64,000 bases of DNA from Lithospermum erythrorhizon (taxonomy: Eukaryota > Streptophyta > Magnoliopsida > Boraginales > Boraginaceae): contig JADFUC010000689.1 in the NCBI GenBank assembly GCA_019722365.1, positions 1 through 64,000 on the forward strand, written 5' to 3'. Below, piece by piece: positions 35,281-47,355 of this stretch (position 1 is the stretch's first letter; every line of letters begins with the position of its first letter). Made by a program: the position numbers and the translations under genes. The notes under the pieces are model-generated. The model was not told the origin of the DNA. It saw nothing but the letters and a program-made list of their open reading frames with translations, and ran no database searches.

Positions 35281-36528
35281 AACCTTCTATATATATATTA
35301 TGTTATATTTGGTATGTAACGACATGTCGTTATAGTAGAATGTATATCGAAGCCAACAGATCGATGTTACGATATCATAGCTTAAGTCAGGATTATATTA
35401 TAAGGCCATACATGATCCGTCATGCGCGGCCGCGTGATCGTTGTCGCTGGTATGTTTTTTCTCAGAGGCTGAGCGGTGAAATGATTACGATATGCATATC
35501 AATGGGTCGAAGCACGATGTTCGGAAGCGACGGTATCCATATCGTGGGTTTTCTCCGCATCTGGGAGGTCGCGGTACGCATATCAATGGATCGCCCAGCG
35601 ATCGAGAACGGTATACATATTGATGGGTTTCCCCTCGATCGGGAGGTCAGTGACGCCAGAGTATCGGGTGCACGACGGACCTCGCGTATTTGATGGGTTG
35701 CCCTGCACGAAGTTATATTAAATATGACGTATGGACGACGGATACGCCAGCGAGGACTGATACGCAGACGAGGATGGACATGCATGGAAGTTTGATGCTA
35801 TGTATTTTTCGACTTGCTCTTGTCGGGTTATGTTATTTTACTTGAATGAACATTTAATTATGTTTGGTTGATATTTTATGAATACCTATATGGACTATAT
35901 ATATATATTTGATCTCATGTGGATGTTCAATAAGTGGCCATCATGTAAGTATGAGTAGTTGTTACCTTATTTACTCAAGTATTATTGATTATGCATATGC
36001 TCTTATATATAAACGTGATTATATATGCTCGATACCATTCGTGGTGTATTTGTATTCACTAAGCTTCTCGCAGCCTACCCCCTTTTCTACGGGCGCTTAT
36101 GCCTAGGTTTTTAGGAGTTTTTGTTGAGTTGCAAAGGAGTCGGGTTGACAAGTTGCCGACAAGATCGTAGGTGGTGCCGTGGTGGCTAGAAGTCCCTCAA
36201 TAGTCGCTCATCTATTGATTTTGCTTTTTCGTGTCTTCAAACTTACGCTGGTTCGAGGAGCTCACGTTAGACATATTACCAATATGATGTATTTTAGATT
36301 ATGTCGCTATGATGTTTGGTTGTATTACTAAAACCTTGATGTATGATTGTTTGACGATGCATTTTAGCGGTGTGTTATTGGTTCACTCCCCATGGACAAA
36401 AATGTTTTATTAGTATTAATATCGTTTTAACCTTTTTTATGTCGTTATTCATCTATCAGCGACTGGGTGTTCCAAAGTTGACGAGATCCTAACTCGTGGC
36501 GGCCGAATTCAAGCAAGGTCGCTACATT
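35281..36528 (+). repeat. Gypsy LTR D, right part
   Basis: Continues LTR D after element A. The CTACGGGCGCTTATGCCTAGG block (about 36085) and the TTGGTTCACTCCCCATGGAC...CAGCGACTGGG...GGCGGCCG end match the equivalent 3' portion of LTR A at 29090-29360. It ends GGTCGCTACA at 36528. The next bases, TTGGAAGATAGG, could be a very decayed primer site. Confidence 0.5.
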
Positions 36529-36859
36529 GGAAGATAGGAAGAATGGTTTAACAACCACTCAAATTTACTGTGTATATATATATGTTATCTAAGTTTGAAC
36601 AACTTCTAATTCTACTCGGGCGGCCGACACCTGGCCGCCGTTTTCATTTTGTCGCAACGCGCAGAACTAAGGCAAATAGGAGACTGAAGAGGAGAGATGG
36701 ATTCATACGTAGGGAACGGGCGCCGGCTGTCAAGGGTCCCTATTAAAGATCCATTAGTTTAAATTCTGTATAATGGGCCTTGTTTTGAATTTAAATAATG
36801 TTTACTTTCTCAAGGCTTATCGGCCAGTAAATATTATTTTCGTTTTGAAGTTTTTTTCA

Positions 36860-38330
36860 TTTTTGATTATTCCCAATGCATTTAGGGATCTGTAGGAATG
36901 CTATAATATATGGCACCATCTCTCCAAAATGGTCTATATGTTTTAGACACATCTATCGAGCAATATAACATTAATCTAGAAAAGGAATAAGCCTAACGAC
37001 TTAAACCCTATATACCCGGGTATCGCATACAGTCAATAAACGAACCGCTCTAAAAAACTTACTCGGGTGGAATACTTAAAGGTTTCGATTATGAATCATA
37101 ATGATAACGTGAATCTTGGCTATCGGGCAAAATGATCAAATCACCCCTTCACCGGATACAATGAAAGGCGTTGATTTATTAACGACGTACAAGCCAATGA
37201 ACACATCCGGCAGCAGGTGCGTTAGAATTAGTTCTTAAATTTACCGATGATATAGTATATATGGTCGCCAGATTCCGATGAAATACAAACATGAATCTTT
37301 TGGAGAAATTTACATAATCTCAAAATAAAGTACAAAATCAATTGAACAACACTATAAAGATTCTTCATTCGATGAGGTGGAGACTATTTGACTTCGTGAG
37401 TCTACCATCTTAGACCTGCAATCGTTTAACAACAACTCACCTGCACTGAACGCCACAACATAATGGCATCTAAGAGGAGAAATCAAACCTTACTTGACAT
37501 GGTACGATCTATGATGAGTCTATCTCGATCTGGGGCTTAATTCTCTCGGGGATATGCACTACAAAGCGATCACTCACACTTAAATAAATGTCCAACTAAA
37601 TTAGAAGAGAAAATCCCTACGATCAGGAACCTTATCTTAAAAATTAACCAAAGATAGACTAGCTCCGAAATGCTACTTTATCGATATCCAAAGGAAAACC
37701 GTTGTTACTACCTCTATCCGGGGTTAATGAATAAAATATAAGTTGCTAGATCGAATATCTCCCGCAAAGACTGTGTTGAAGTTGTTCATCTTAAGGAAAC
37801 TCAAGACACGTAAGCCGCCCGTCATCACACCTAGAATAGAGACGACCGATTTAATCTCACAAGAATTAGTACATTCTTACATAGAAGACCCAATTTCGAT
37901 CCACATGAAGTCGAAGACCAACTCTTAAGAGATCCATAATTGTAGATCATCAAGAACGAGATCATTGTACGCAGCGGCTTTCAAGATTGAAAGTGACTAG
38001 CCTGAATTCTCCTTACGAAGAGGCAATAAGTAGCAAAGATGTTGATAAATGACTAATAGTCATGAATTCGAGATGGATTTAATGTACCAAAACCGTGGTA
38101 AGTCCTTGTCGATTTACCTAACACCCGGTTCGCTCCATCGAGCTGAATGGGTATTTAAGAAGAAAATGACAAAAGTTAAGGGAAACGGCCCATGTTTTCA
38201 AGGTAGTGCTCGTGGTGAATGGTTTCAAGCAAGTTCATGTAATTGACTATGATGACCTATTCACCAAATAAGCATGCTTAAGTCCATCAGATAATCTTAG
38301 CTTCATTGTCAGATTCCATGACTAATACGA
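36860..38330 (+). pseudogene. Ty1/copia polyprotein, part 1 (integrase to RT)
   Basis: Frame-shifted pieces in order. PFTGYNERA.DLL at about 37145 is the start of the integrase core. LLDMVRSMMSLS at about 37490-37520 and WG directly after are the 'LLDMVRSMMs...P..FWG' segment. KLFILRKLK at about 37775 is the region before the RT. About 38140-38330 reads EWVFKKKMTKVKGNG, then TFKVVLVVNGFKQVHVIDYDD, SPNK.MLKSI..., and ends IVRFHD. This is the N-terminal part of a copia RT ('kaRLVakGf.Q..G.DydEtFsPV...si'). Many stops make it non-functional. The RT is cut here by solo LTR B2 and resumes at 40857. The Gag end is not recognisable. Confidence 0.75.
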
Positions 38331-40856
38331 CGTAATAACCCGTTACGAAAAAAAAAATTTAATTTTTCGGTCGGCGGTGGGACCCGGGGATAGTATAAAT
38401 AATTTCGATGATAATATTATTTTGTAAATTATTTGAGCCGAATTACATTTATAATTTAGTAGGAATAACCGGGGACAATTCGAAAGCAAGTTAGACTGCT
38501 AGTTGTCCGATAACTCGATTCGCCTCAAGCCTGCGGCGGTTTTCGTGACTTAGGGGTTAAGTAACCTAAATTTCATCCTTATCATCACTATTCACTCAAA
38601 ATATCACAAATTTTCTTCATCTTCTTTCTTCATTTGGGCCGAGACCCCTCTCGGAGTAAACAAAAATTTTCTCTTCCGATTCTTCACTTTGTCATGTATA
38701 AACATCCTCAAGTCGATTGTTATACTTCTAACATCTTCACATTCTTATGGGTAAGAAAGTAGAGTTTTGGTTGATTTTTTGAGGGCTGACTTTTTAGTTG
38801 ACTTTTTCCAATTCAATTTTTATGATGAATCTTAGTTAGCTATGGGTTCTATGACGTATATAAGCTTAATGCAATTCATGATTTGTAGATCGCTTGAGGA
38901 CGTTATAGCCGAGTTGACTTTAGTTTTCGACTTTTTGGGTTGCTATTTGTTTAGACTTTTAAATGTGTAAGGAGGGTATTATCGGGGACCTTATTATAGT
39001 TATCAAGCGTTAAATTGCGGGATTTAAAACTGATTAAAGCGGAGTTACGTTGAAAAGCAGCATTCCAAGTTGAGTTATAATTGATATTTCTGAGTATAGG
39101 TCAAGTTAATTGTGGACCACTGATTAACTAGAATGACCTATAAGTTGATTTGAAAATGATTAAGTAATACATGGAATTTTAGCGGGGGATCGACTGTCAG
39201 CAGTCCGACGGGATTATAATTCAATAGTTTATCCGGGCTGTTAGATCGTTTAGAGATAGTTCCCAGTTGGTTATGTATCTTCTAGAACGCCGGTATAGTG
39301 TAGTCTTGATTATACTTTCTCTGGTGTTTGCTTAGGCGCTGATCATTAAAAAAGGCGCACGCTGATTGTGGTTCAAGGAGGTTTTGTGGTCGTGAGCTGC
39401 CAGGTGAGTACTCTTATCTCACGGGTGTTTCTTTACTTTATTCATTTTAAATTGTGTGAACATATTAGTGTTGTATGATTATGTGTGATTCATTTGTGCG
39501 AGCCATGATATGATTATGTGATTATATTACGTGGGCACAAGACGCTGAGGGTAAGTAATAATTTCTTCAACTCCCAAACTTATATTTCTAATTGCAATTT
39601 GTCGGCACTTATGATTTATGTGGCCTTGTTGGCGATTGTGTTTGACTTAGGATTGTGAGATATTTTAGCCGTGTGCTCGATATCAAGCCGAGCAGAATTT
39701 CTGCTATCGGTATTAATGTTGTGAAGCTATTCATGACTGGTGTGACTTGAGTATCGTGATTTGATCTATGTCGGGATGATTAGGTTAGGGTGACTCTCCT
39801 TCCTTGCGTGATATGCGACGATATTGGCCTTATACTTAGTGTATAAGTGCGGTGTGCCTTATACTCTTAGCGAGTAAGCAGTCGCGCCTTATACTTAGTG
39901 TATATGTCACAAGGCCTTATACTTAGTGTATAAGAGCGGTGTGCCTTATACTAGTGTATGCTATAGCGGTGTGCCTTGTACTTAGTGTGTGAGGCGATGC
40001 CTTATACTTTGTGTATATGCGCGCCTATAATTGTAGAGCGCGCTTTATACTTTGTGTATAAGCGGTGTGTTTTGGCCTTTATACCGCGGTATAAGTGCGG
40101 GTGATTATTGATTAGTCCATTCCCCGCAGTGTATCGATTGAGCATACGCGCATTAGAGGTTGGTATAACGTGGGGATGATATGCAGAGATAGAGCTACGA
40201 CTGTATTTTGGCCGTCATTGAGTCTCGATTTCTTTCTCGAATCACAAGTAAGCCACGAACCTTTATTATATCTTCATGTATTATGTCTCGAGACTTCCGT
40301 GGAATCATGTTGTATGACCTTTTAGGTAGTCCTAGATATATGTATTTCATTCATATTTGACTATTATATTATTGATTGACTCGTTCGCACGTGTGTAAAG
40401 CTCACCCCTCGTGTTAAGCCACTCAAGCCAGCGGCTTACACCCCTTTTCGCATTGGCGGCATTTCATTTGTGCCAGCCGACAAAGGCGCGCTGAGCCAAG
40501 AGGTCGCTTGAGAGTTTTGTCTCGGTGGCCAGTGAGCATCGGGTGGCGTAGATCCCCATACCGATTTTGACGTTGTCAATAACCAAGGCTTTTGATTGTT
40601 GTATTTTTCCATTTGAAACTTTAGCCTTGCCTGGGCATTAATGCTTATTTGGCATATGTCAGATATATATGGAGTTGGTTGGTTATATATCACCCGATGG
40701 ATTGTAAAGCTTTAAAACTGGTGATTATTTCGAAATATTATGTAATCTTATTTTTGAAGGAAACGAGTAGTTGTAAACCGAGTCGCCTCGCTTTGCGATT
40801 CGTGTTCCGATTATAATGACTCTCACCTCAGACGGCCGACTGGGCGGGTCATTACA
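38331..40856 (+). repeat. Solo gypsy LTR B2 inserted in copia RT
   Basis: 2,526 bp, from (C)GTAATAACCCGTTACG to GGGCGGGTCATTACA, same family as B1. There is no interior on either side: both flanks are copia RT coding sequence. The 5 bp before it (TACGA, 38326-38330) and after it (TATGA, 40857-40861) agree at four of five positions, the expected target-site duplication. Removing the LTR and one copy restores the codon order His-Asp-Tyr-Glu-Ile of the copia RT. It therefore arose by gypsy insertion followed by LTR-LTR recombination. Confidence 0.8.
39826..40100 (+). repeat. Palindromic hairpin array in LTR B2
   Basis: About eight units of the type CCTTATACTTAGTGTATAAG, separated by GCGGTGTG-like spacers. 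The last unit is CTTTATACCGCGGTATAAG. Arms are self-complementary in most units. Confidence 0.85.
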
Positions 40857-42127
40857 TATGAGATATATGACAAACGGATGTAAAGATCGATTTCTTGAAT
40901 GAAAATCTTATAAGATATGTATTACGCTACAACCTCCGTGCTTTTTACATGTCATAAAGGGACCTAAGAAGGTTTGTAAGCTACAAATATCTATTTATGG
41001 TCACATCCAGCTTGAATCTCTTTTTGATGAATCAATCAAAGACTTTGAATTCATAAGAAACGAAGAAGAATCTTTGTGTATACTAAGGCGAAATTGAGTT
41101 GTGATGAAGATGAGAAGTCACAAATGCCGAATACGATATACTAATCGTTGGAAACAAAGATAGAGTTACTAAAGTCGGGCCAAGATAGGTTATCTAAATG
41201 TTTCGATGGCGACTTAGGTGAAGCACATTATATTCTCGAATCAAAATTCATCTGGATCGGGCAAATCGACTTATCGACTCGCTGTGACACTTATATCAAT
41301 AAGCTATCGCAAAGGTTCGTAATGACGAATCTAAAATTGTCATCTCCCCATAAGACATGGAGTTCAACTAAGAAGTCATAGTATCCCACCATTAATGCCG
41401 AGGATGAACAAAATGAAAGACGCATCTTTACGCTTTCTCGGCTATAGGGTCCATCATCTACGCCATGTCAGCGCACATGACCCGGACGTGTCATATGTAC
41501 TGCAGCTACTAGGCCGATACCAAGCTAATCCGTGAGAGCCACTAGATTGGCAAGAAAGTACGCCTTGAAGTATCCTCAGAAGAACTAAAGATGTATTCTT
41601 GATATATGGGCGAGATGAAGAAGTCAGTTGTTACCGCTACAATCACGAGAGTTTTCAAACCGACAAAGATGACTACCTGCCTTGCTGGCAATGTTTTGTC
41701 TTAACGGTGGAGCAAGATTCGAGAATTTCCAAACAAACTAATCAGAGCCGATTCTACTACGAAATCTAAGTATTATCAGATCATCGGACGCGAAAAAGAA
41801 GCTTCATGGATTAAGAAATTTGTGGACCTGAAGCCAGTTGCGCCTAACATCGAGGGAAAGAAGTGGAATTGTGCCATGCTGACACATCGGTGCCAATTCT
41901 CAACTAAGGAACCCCGAGCACATCACAAATCCAAGAATCATGTGAAGTATCACCGACAGAGATATGCTTACTGTAGGTGATATCAAAGTACGTAGAAGTA
42001 GCAACATGTGCTAATCTGCTGACCCTTTACCAAACCACTACCTCACAGTAAAGCATGATTAAGAGATGCAACGAACATTGGTCTTAGACAAATGTCACAG
42101 TGGTATTTGATTTAGTGGGAGCTAGTG
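40857..42127 (+). pseudogene. Ty1/copia polyprotein, part 2 (RT, RNase H)
   Basis: Continues the RT after LTR B2. TNGCKD/FLNENL at about 40870-40910 is the 'QMDVKTAFLNGnL' core. GDLGEAHYILESKF at about 41210-41250 is the 'mkDLGea.yiLGi' segment. About 41450-41530 reads SIIYAMSAHMTRTCHMYCS, the '...Sl.YA...tRPDi.YAv' segment. LKYPQKN.RCIL at 41560-41600 corresponds to 'lKYLrrTkd.'. EASWIKKFVDLKPV at about 41800-41840 and the KEPRAHHKSKNHVKYHRQ segment at about 41910-41960 are RNase H. The end, ADPLPNHYLTVKHD (about 42015-42060), is the 'ADPLTKPL...' copia C-terminus. Stops and frameshifts throughout. Confidence 0.75.
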
Positions 42128-42900
42128 TATTTGTCTTGTTATGTGAATGAATAATTGAATATTATGACTTCTTACAATACATTTGCTTACTATGTTTATA
42201 TAAAATATCTTAATTTACACATATAACCTATTGTATCCTCGTTGAGTGAAAAGTGAAATCCGCCTAGGCTAATCAGAAGTTTATAGAGAGATAACCTGTA
42301 GTTGTCGACAAGCAGAACCTCTTCATGTCTGTAAACATAAAGATAGTTATCTCTCCTTGGTCATATGCGCAATAGTTGGGAGACTATTTGATGACCAACA
42401 TAGCGATTGACACGATTTATTTCTCGATCACGGAGTCAGAAGCCCGATCAATCTTAAGGGCTATCGCTTGCATAATCGAGGAGCCGGATTACCGCCGCAA
42501 GATTATAAAAAAATATGTATATCTCTGTCCTATGATATTTTCTTAGTAGTAAGTTAAGTTTAGCAATTTAGACCTAAGTATAAACTACATACGTTATATG
42601 AGTCGCACGCATCGATTATGTCAAACGCCTATCTTAAGGTGGATCACAACGGAATATGTTCGTAATACCGAGTATAGCAAGAAGTGTCGATATATTATAA
42701 GAAATTTATCCATCCTCGTTGTACAAGGTGTATCTCAGCCTCTCAAAGAGTTTTGGGGACTAATTGGTTTGATAGATCTATAGTACCCGAGCCGCTCACC
42801 GAGTAAAGAAAGTCGCAAGCCTCGACACACTTCTTACGGTTGGGGCTTGGTGATTGTAGGATCCCGTGGATAAAGAAATTGTAAAGTAATCATCCAAGGG
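42128..42900 (+). other. Copia 3' flank and tail of a second copia
   Basis: After the polyprotein end, TTTAGTGGGAGCTAG at about 42113 is a polypurine-tract-like sequence. An AT-rich stretch beginning TGTATTTGTCTTG is probably that element's 3' LTR (right edge not seen). From about 42815 the sequence GACACACTTCTTACGGTTG...GGCAAGCTGGAG aligns with the minus-strand segment before the LTR at 46077 (GACACACTTCTTATGGTTA...GACAAGTGGAG). It therefore belongs to the next element's 3' interior. Confidence 0.4.
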
Positions 42901-42910
42901 GCAAGCTGGA

Positions 42911-43660
42911 GCTGAAATCAATGAATATTGATTTCAATACTCATGTCTGTCATGAATAACGCGTAGAATAATTCATTTACTAGTTTAGTTATAACTAAGT
43001 CATGTCAATAATAGTAATTGTTATTATTTAATCGGTTCTCATGATAATACCGGATTATGTCATATTACAAATCACATGCATAATCATTATAATAATAATA
43101 ATTAATTATATTATTATACGGCCGTTTATTATCTAAGATAAGGTCACACACATATGTTTTACGTTGGAATTATATTTCATGTATGAAATTAAAATATATT
43201 TGGTAAATTGAGAAATTAATTGTAATCAATAAAAATTTCAATCGGATAGTTTATAATCGCACTAGAATCTATTATTACTGTAATCAATAAAATTCTCAAT
43301 CTAATTAATTAGCTTGCTAGTTTAATTAATTAAATATTTAGTTGAAAGCTTTTTATTAATAACTCAAGTTAGTAGCATTTCACTCAACGAAGTTAGTTTA
43401 AACGAGCCTGCCCATTAACTATTCAAGGCCTTAGGTTAAATAATAAAAAGCCTATATAAAGAGGGGATGTATTATGTTTTATCATTATGTAAAGTCCTAA
43501 TCATCACCACTAAAGTCATGCCCCCTCCCCTTGGAAAAATCGCGAACATCATGGGCATGATAATTCTACTTTGATCTCAATCATTCAATTCCCTATTGCT
43601 CACCATGTGACAACGGAAACGCGTCGCTTTTAAAAGAAGTGATAAGTCAGGTGAATAATT
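42911..43660 (+). repeat. Ty1/copia LTR, family E copy 2
   Basis: Begins GCTGAAATCAATGAATATTG (a variant of TGTTGGAAATCAATGAATA), followed by TTCATTTACTAGTTTAGTT and TCTCATGATAATACCGG. A TATA box (TATATAAA, 43453-43460) lies two thirds along. The right edge is set where CCAGTGATCAAAC resembles ACAGTGGTATCAGA, the copia primer site. Confidence 0.6.
43453..43460 (+). promoter_or_regulatory. TATA box of copia LTR E2
   Basis: TATATAAA in AAGCCTATATAAAGAGGGG, in the position expected for the U3/R boundary of the LTR. Confidence 0.55.
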
Positions 43661-43929
43661 CCAGTGATCAAACTATTATGAAGCGAAGTATCATCAAACA
43701 ATTTCTATCACTCGACACCAAAAAAAAGAGCTCTATCAGTGTGATTCAAGCAAAGATGGAGAACTGGTGGTGACAGAAATCTTGAGCATACTCAGCCTAT
43801 AGGAACATGCAACAACTTACGCCCTTTGAAGTTTTTGATGTCTACCAAAATCGGTAGTAAAAATAAAATATGTGGGAGAATGTCGTGGATAACGTATTAA
43901 AGTGTCCCACCAACCGTTACAATAGTGGT

Positions 43930-45235
43930 TACCACTAGAAAGATTGAGCTTCTACACATGGATCTAATGGACCAATGCAAGTTGAGAGGATTAGAGGAAG
44001 CCGAAGATGTTCCATGCGCGCTGACGACTTCGAAGGTGTTCATTATCACCATACGGAGCGACCAATGGGAAAGAATTTAAGAAATCTGAAATTTCATGAG
44101 TTTTGTATCAAGTATGAAGTGCAACATGAGTTCTCTCCCTATTACCTGCAACGTAATGATATTGTCGAAAGGAAAATAGAACTCTTGTGAGGTGGCTGAG
44201 TCATGCTTACATGCAAAAGTTAACATGCTTGTCAAGTGCTAGGCTGAAGCTATCAACACAACATGCCATATTCATATAACAAAAATCACTTTAACGGGTA
44301 CATAATTCACCACATATGAAATATGGAAGTGGGGAGAAACCAAAAGCAATATTTTTATATTTTTGGAGGTGTTTGTTACATCTTGGCAGATAGTAGAGTG
44401 GTAGACATAAGTTAGATAATAGCAGGATGAGGATCCTTTCTCGGGGTACTCCAAATAGTAGAGCTTCTTTAAGGGTCTACAACAAACGCATTCAAGTGAT
44501 CAAGAATCTATAAACATCAAAGTTATAGATCAAGACACTCCGCAGTTGACGAAGACTAACCAAAGCGAATTTCCAAATATGGAGCACACCCACGAACTGT
44601 AAAGAAAGATGCAAAATTAACAATCAATCCATCACCAATAATAGTAGGATTGAACAGACAAAGTGTGATTCAAAAGGATCACCCTATCGGCTAAGTTATC
44701 ATAGGTTAATTGGATGAAAGTAACACTACCAGAGTTAAGGATAAAGTTGATTGTGAGGGAAAGACGGTAAGTCTATTGGAACGTGTTTTCTTTCTATGGT
44801 GTAACCAAATGATGTTAAAGTCGCTTCTACTAGATGAACATTGGATCAATGCTATACGGGAAGAGTTAGTGCAGTTTGAAAGAAATGATGTATGTGAGTT
44901 AGTAATTACCCACAAAATCGCAAAGTGATTGAAATAAATGGATATTCAAGAACAAATCATTTAATTTGGAAATGTCACTTCAGAAACAAAGCATGCATTG
45001 GTTGTGCCAAGGGTATACTTTAGATTGAAGGTAGATTTTGAGGACACATTTACACCGTGAGTGCGACTCAAGCCATCGATACTCCTAGGTCTATCTTGTT
45101 TATCGCTTAAGTTGTACCCATGGATGTCGTGAGTGTCTTCTTAAATGGCATAATTCAAGAAGAAGCATGCACAAACTCCAAGGAATTCATTGATGCAACC
45201 TTATCTGCACTATGTATATGTTTGAAAACTATGCA
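43930..45235 (+). pseudogene. Ty1/copia integrase-RT remnant
   Basis: Clear copia text in frame-shifted pieces. ELLHMDLMDQ (about 43945-43975) and MQVERIRG are the integrase core start. ADDFEGVHYHH (44020-44055) is the 'VDDfSrf' region. KFHEFCIKYEVQHEFSPYYL at about 44085-44145, then NDIVERKIELL, are the 'f..fC...Gi.he.S.p.tPQqNGvvERKnrtL' end of the catalytic domain. About 44240-44520 is the C-terminal region (AINTTCHIHI, FGGVCYILADS, EDPFSGYSK, VYNKRIQVIKNL). LLDEHWINAIREELVQFERN at about 44838-44884 is the segment before the RT. The RT itself is cut at about 45235, after its N-terminal third. Integrase of such elements joins cDNA to host DNA; here it is dead. Confidence 0.8.
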
Positions 45236-45414
45236 ACCTGCTCATAAAAACCATAAACGAATAAAAATCTAAAATTATTTAAATGTATATAACGACCATA
45301 ATAAAATGTATACACACAGCACTTACATCGCAACGAATGCCACGAACGTTTCTCTCTCATTTAAGCCTCGCTTGAACTCCTCAACTAATTGCACCATTAA
45401 AAGGTTGATGCCCA

Positions 45415-46077
45415 GCTAGTCCACACCAAGAGCGGTTGAATCTCACGATTGATTTGCTAGAATCTGTGGAGTAATCGGGCAACAAAAATCAAAGAAAAAC
45501 CTTGACTTGATTTTGGCCACAGGGCGTAGCCGTGGCGGCTACGGTGGGGAAGTGGCAAAAAAGATGATTTACGTTAACTAAAAGATACTCGTTAAAAACC
45601 GTTAACTAATTAAATGCTAACGAGTAACTAACAAGACACTAATGAGTCTACTACCAAACCGTTAATTAATCTAACAAGTTAATTACTTGGTTTTAATTAA
45701 TTTTAGTATTTTACACTATAAGTAAACTCTCGATTGAGTATCTCGTTGATTTCAATCAAATCTCAATTTAGCAATCATGAATTTCATTCATGAAATAAAA
45801 CTCAACGCTGTATGCGCGCTGACCTTCTAGGCTTGGGGATATCAGCACTTTATAATAATATATAATCGACCATTATTATTATTTCAACGACATGCATTTA
45901 GATCTAGCAAATCGCATAACCTGATATTATCATGAGTTCCTATTTAGTAATTTACAATTATTATTATTGAACACTTAATTTTAATAATCTCATTTAACTA
46001 AAATAGTAAATGAATTGTTACAACAATTATCACAACATGTATAATTATTGAAATCAGTATTCATTGATTTCCAACAC
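45415..46077 (-). repeat. Ty1/copia LTR, family E copy 3 (minus)
   Basis: On the minus strand it starts TGTTGGAAATCAATGAATAC at about 46079. It continues with TTCATTTACTATTTTAG, CTCATGATAATATCAGG and GCCTAGAAGGTCAGCGC, as in copies 1 and 2. GACAAGTGGAG just before it is a polypurine tract. At the other end CTGGGCATCAACC (45402-45414) resembles a primer site. The LTR thus has interior-type sequence on both sides. Confidence 0.6.
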
Positions 46078-46239
46078 TCCACTTGTCATCGACGATTGCT
46101 TCACACCATTTATCACCCGATCTCTAGTCACAAAGTTAACCATAAGAAGTGTGTCACGAACACCCACTACCTTTTTTTTACTCAAGTCAACCGACTCTCG
46201 TACTACGGGCGTCCCATAAACCAATCATCTAAACCTTAC

Positions 46240-47340
46240 TGGTGAGGCCTCGTTTTTCATCGCTTCATATCTTTCTGGCCCCTCACCGCTGTTGTCATCC
46301 ACAATGTCAATACCAGCTTGGCTCGAGCACTCCAAAGAAAGCCACAGTTGTTAACTCGAGCATCTTGTCCATCCGCCTTCGACTCATCGTCACTCAAGGT
46401 CAGAAAATTCTGATCAAGCCCTCGAGATAGTTAGGACACTGCTTGAATATGCCCAAAGCCTCACATTCTCTCTCGTATCAATACCTTTTGGTTTATTTGA
46501 CTGACCTGTACCATAGTTACCTTGCTTCACCGGCTTCTTCCATACGCTATTGTTCCCCGCTGCATATCAACATACCCTATCAACGAAGTTTATTGTTAAA
46601 TTGCTCGAGGGTTTTGTTGAAGTTCTTAGCAAGCATATTTATGGTTTCCCCACCTTTTCATCATCAACATCTACGCATCTTAAGACTTTAGTGCAACTCC
46701 TTTCTTTCTTACTAGGCTCACCTCAAGGCGAACATCTCGAATGTTTCCAGATTGCCAATCAGCTTCATCCGTGCTCATCAGAAGCCAACCTCGAGGTTCT
46801 TAACAGCCGTACCTTATGGAGTAAACTTTTTTGGGGCAACGCTCTTAGCACTCTCTCCTTACCAGCCATCGTTTATAGGCTCCCCCAGCAAAAAAGACTC
46901 GTTAGCCATATCCTTCAGTTTGTTGTTGTACATGACTATAGATTCATCTTCTTCCATTCTTAGAGATTGAATCTCATCGTTAACAATCGAGTCTCTACAT
47001 TCGCACTTTAAGGTTCCTTCACATTAAGATCTACAACATTGAAGATAGCATTCATGGCCTTGTCATTTGCTAAAGCAAGTTCCTATTCTTCCACAAATTC
47101 AATCATCCTCTCGTTTCATACATTAGCACCTTCATCATGATAACATGTCAGTCTGACCCAAAGACATACAACTTTCCATGTCTTCGTGTCCATAGACTTT
47201 AGGAATGGGGCCATTTTAGCCTTCCAAAGAGGCATAGTTGGTTCCATCAAGAATGTATGGCCGAGTAGTGTATCTCTTTCCAAAAAAACCTTCCATTACC
47301 ATAAGATTACACCGATCTCACTCTTTGTATGTTAAAGTGC
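46240..47340 (-). pseudogene. Ty1/copia Gag remnant
   Basis: On the minus strand the Gag pieces appear in order. RMEEDESIVMYNNKLKDMAN then ESFLLGEP (about 46961-46879) is the central UBN2-type Gag helix region. RVLRALPQK at about 46860-46830 is 'KvLRsLPkkf'. LIGNLETFEM (about 46761-46731) is the conserved 'LigsLqtfE' segment. NMLAKNFNKTLEQFNNKLR at about 46640-46585 is the region preceding the zinc knuckle. LSDDES...VNNCGFL (about 46400-46340) follows. The Cys-rich knuckle itself is not readable. Frameshifts separate the pieces. A primer site and LTR lie at its 5' side, as expected, and pol is missing. Confidence 0.8.
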
Positions 47341-47353
47341 CCATCTGATACCA
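47341..47353 (-). other. Copia primer-binding site
   Basis: Minus strand TGGTATCAGATGG, a match to the 3' end complement of initiator methionine tRNA (TGGTATCAGA), directly beside the LTR edge and upstream of the Gag remnant. It is the best-preserved primer site in the window. Confidence 0.75.
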
Positions 47354-47355
47354 AT

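Noticed and set aside
46443..46970. Plus-strand frames of 72-137 codons
   Set aside because: They are antisense shadows of the minus-strand copia Gag remnant, whose conserved motifs fix the coding strand.
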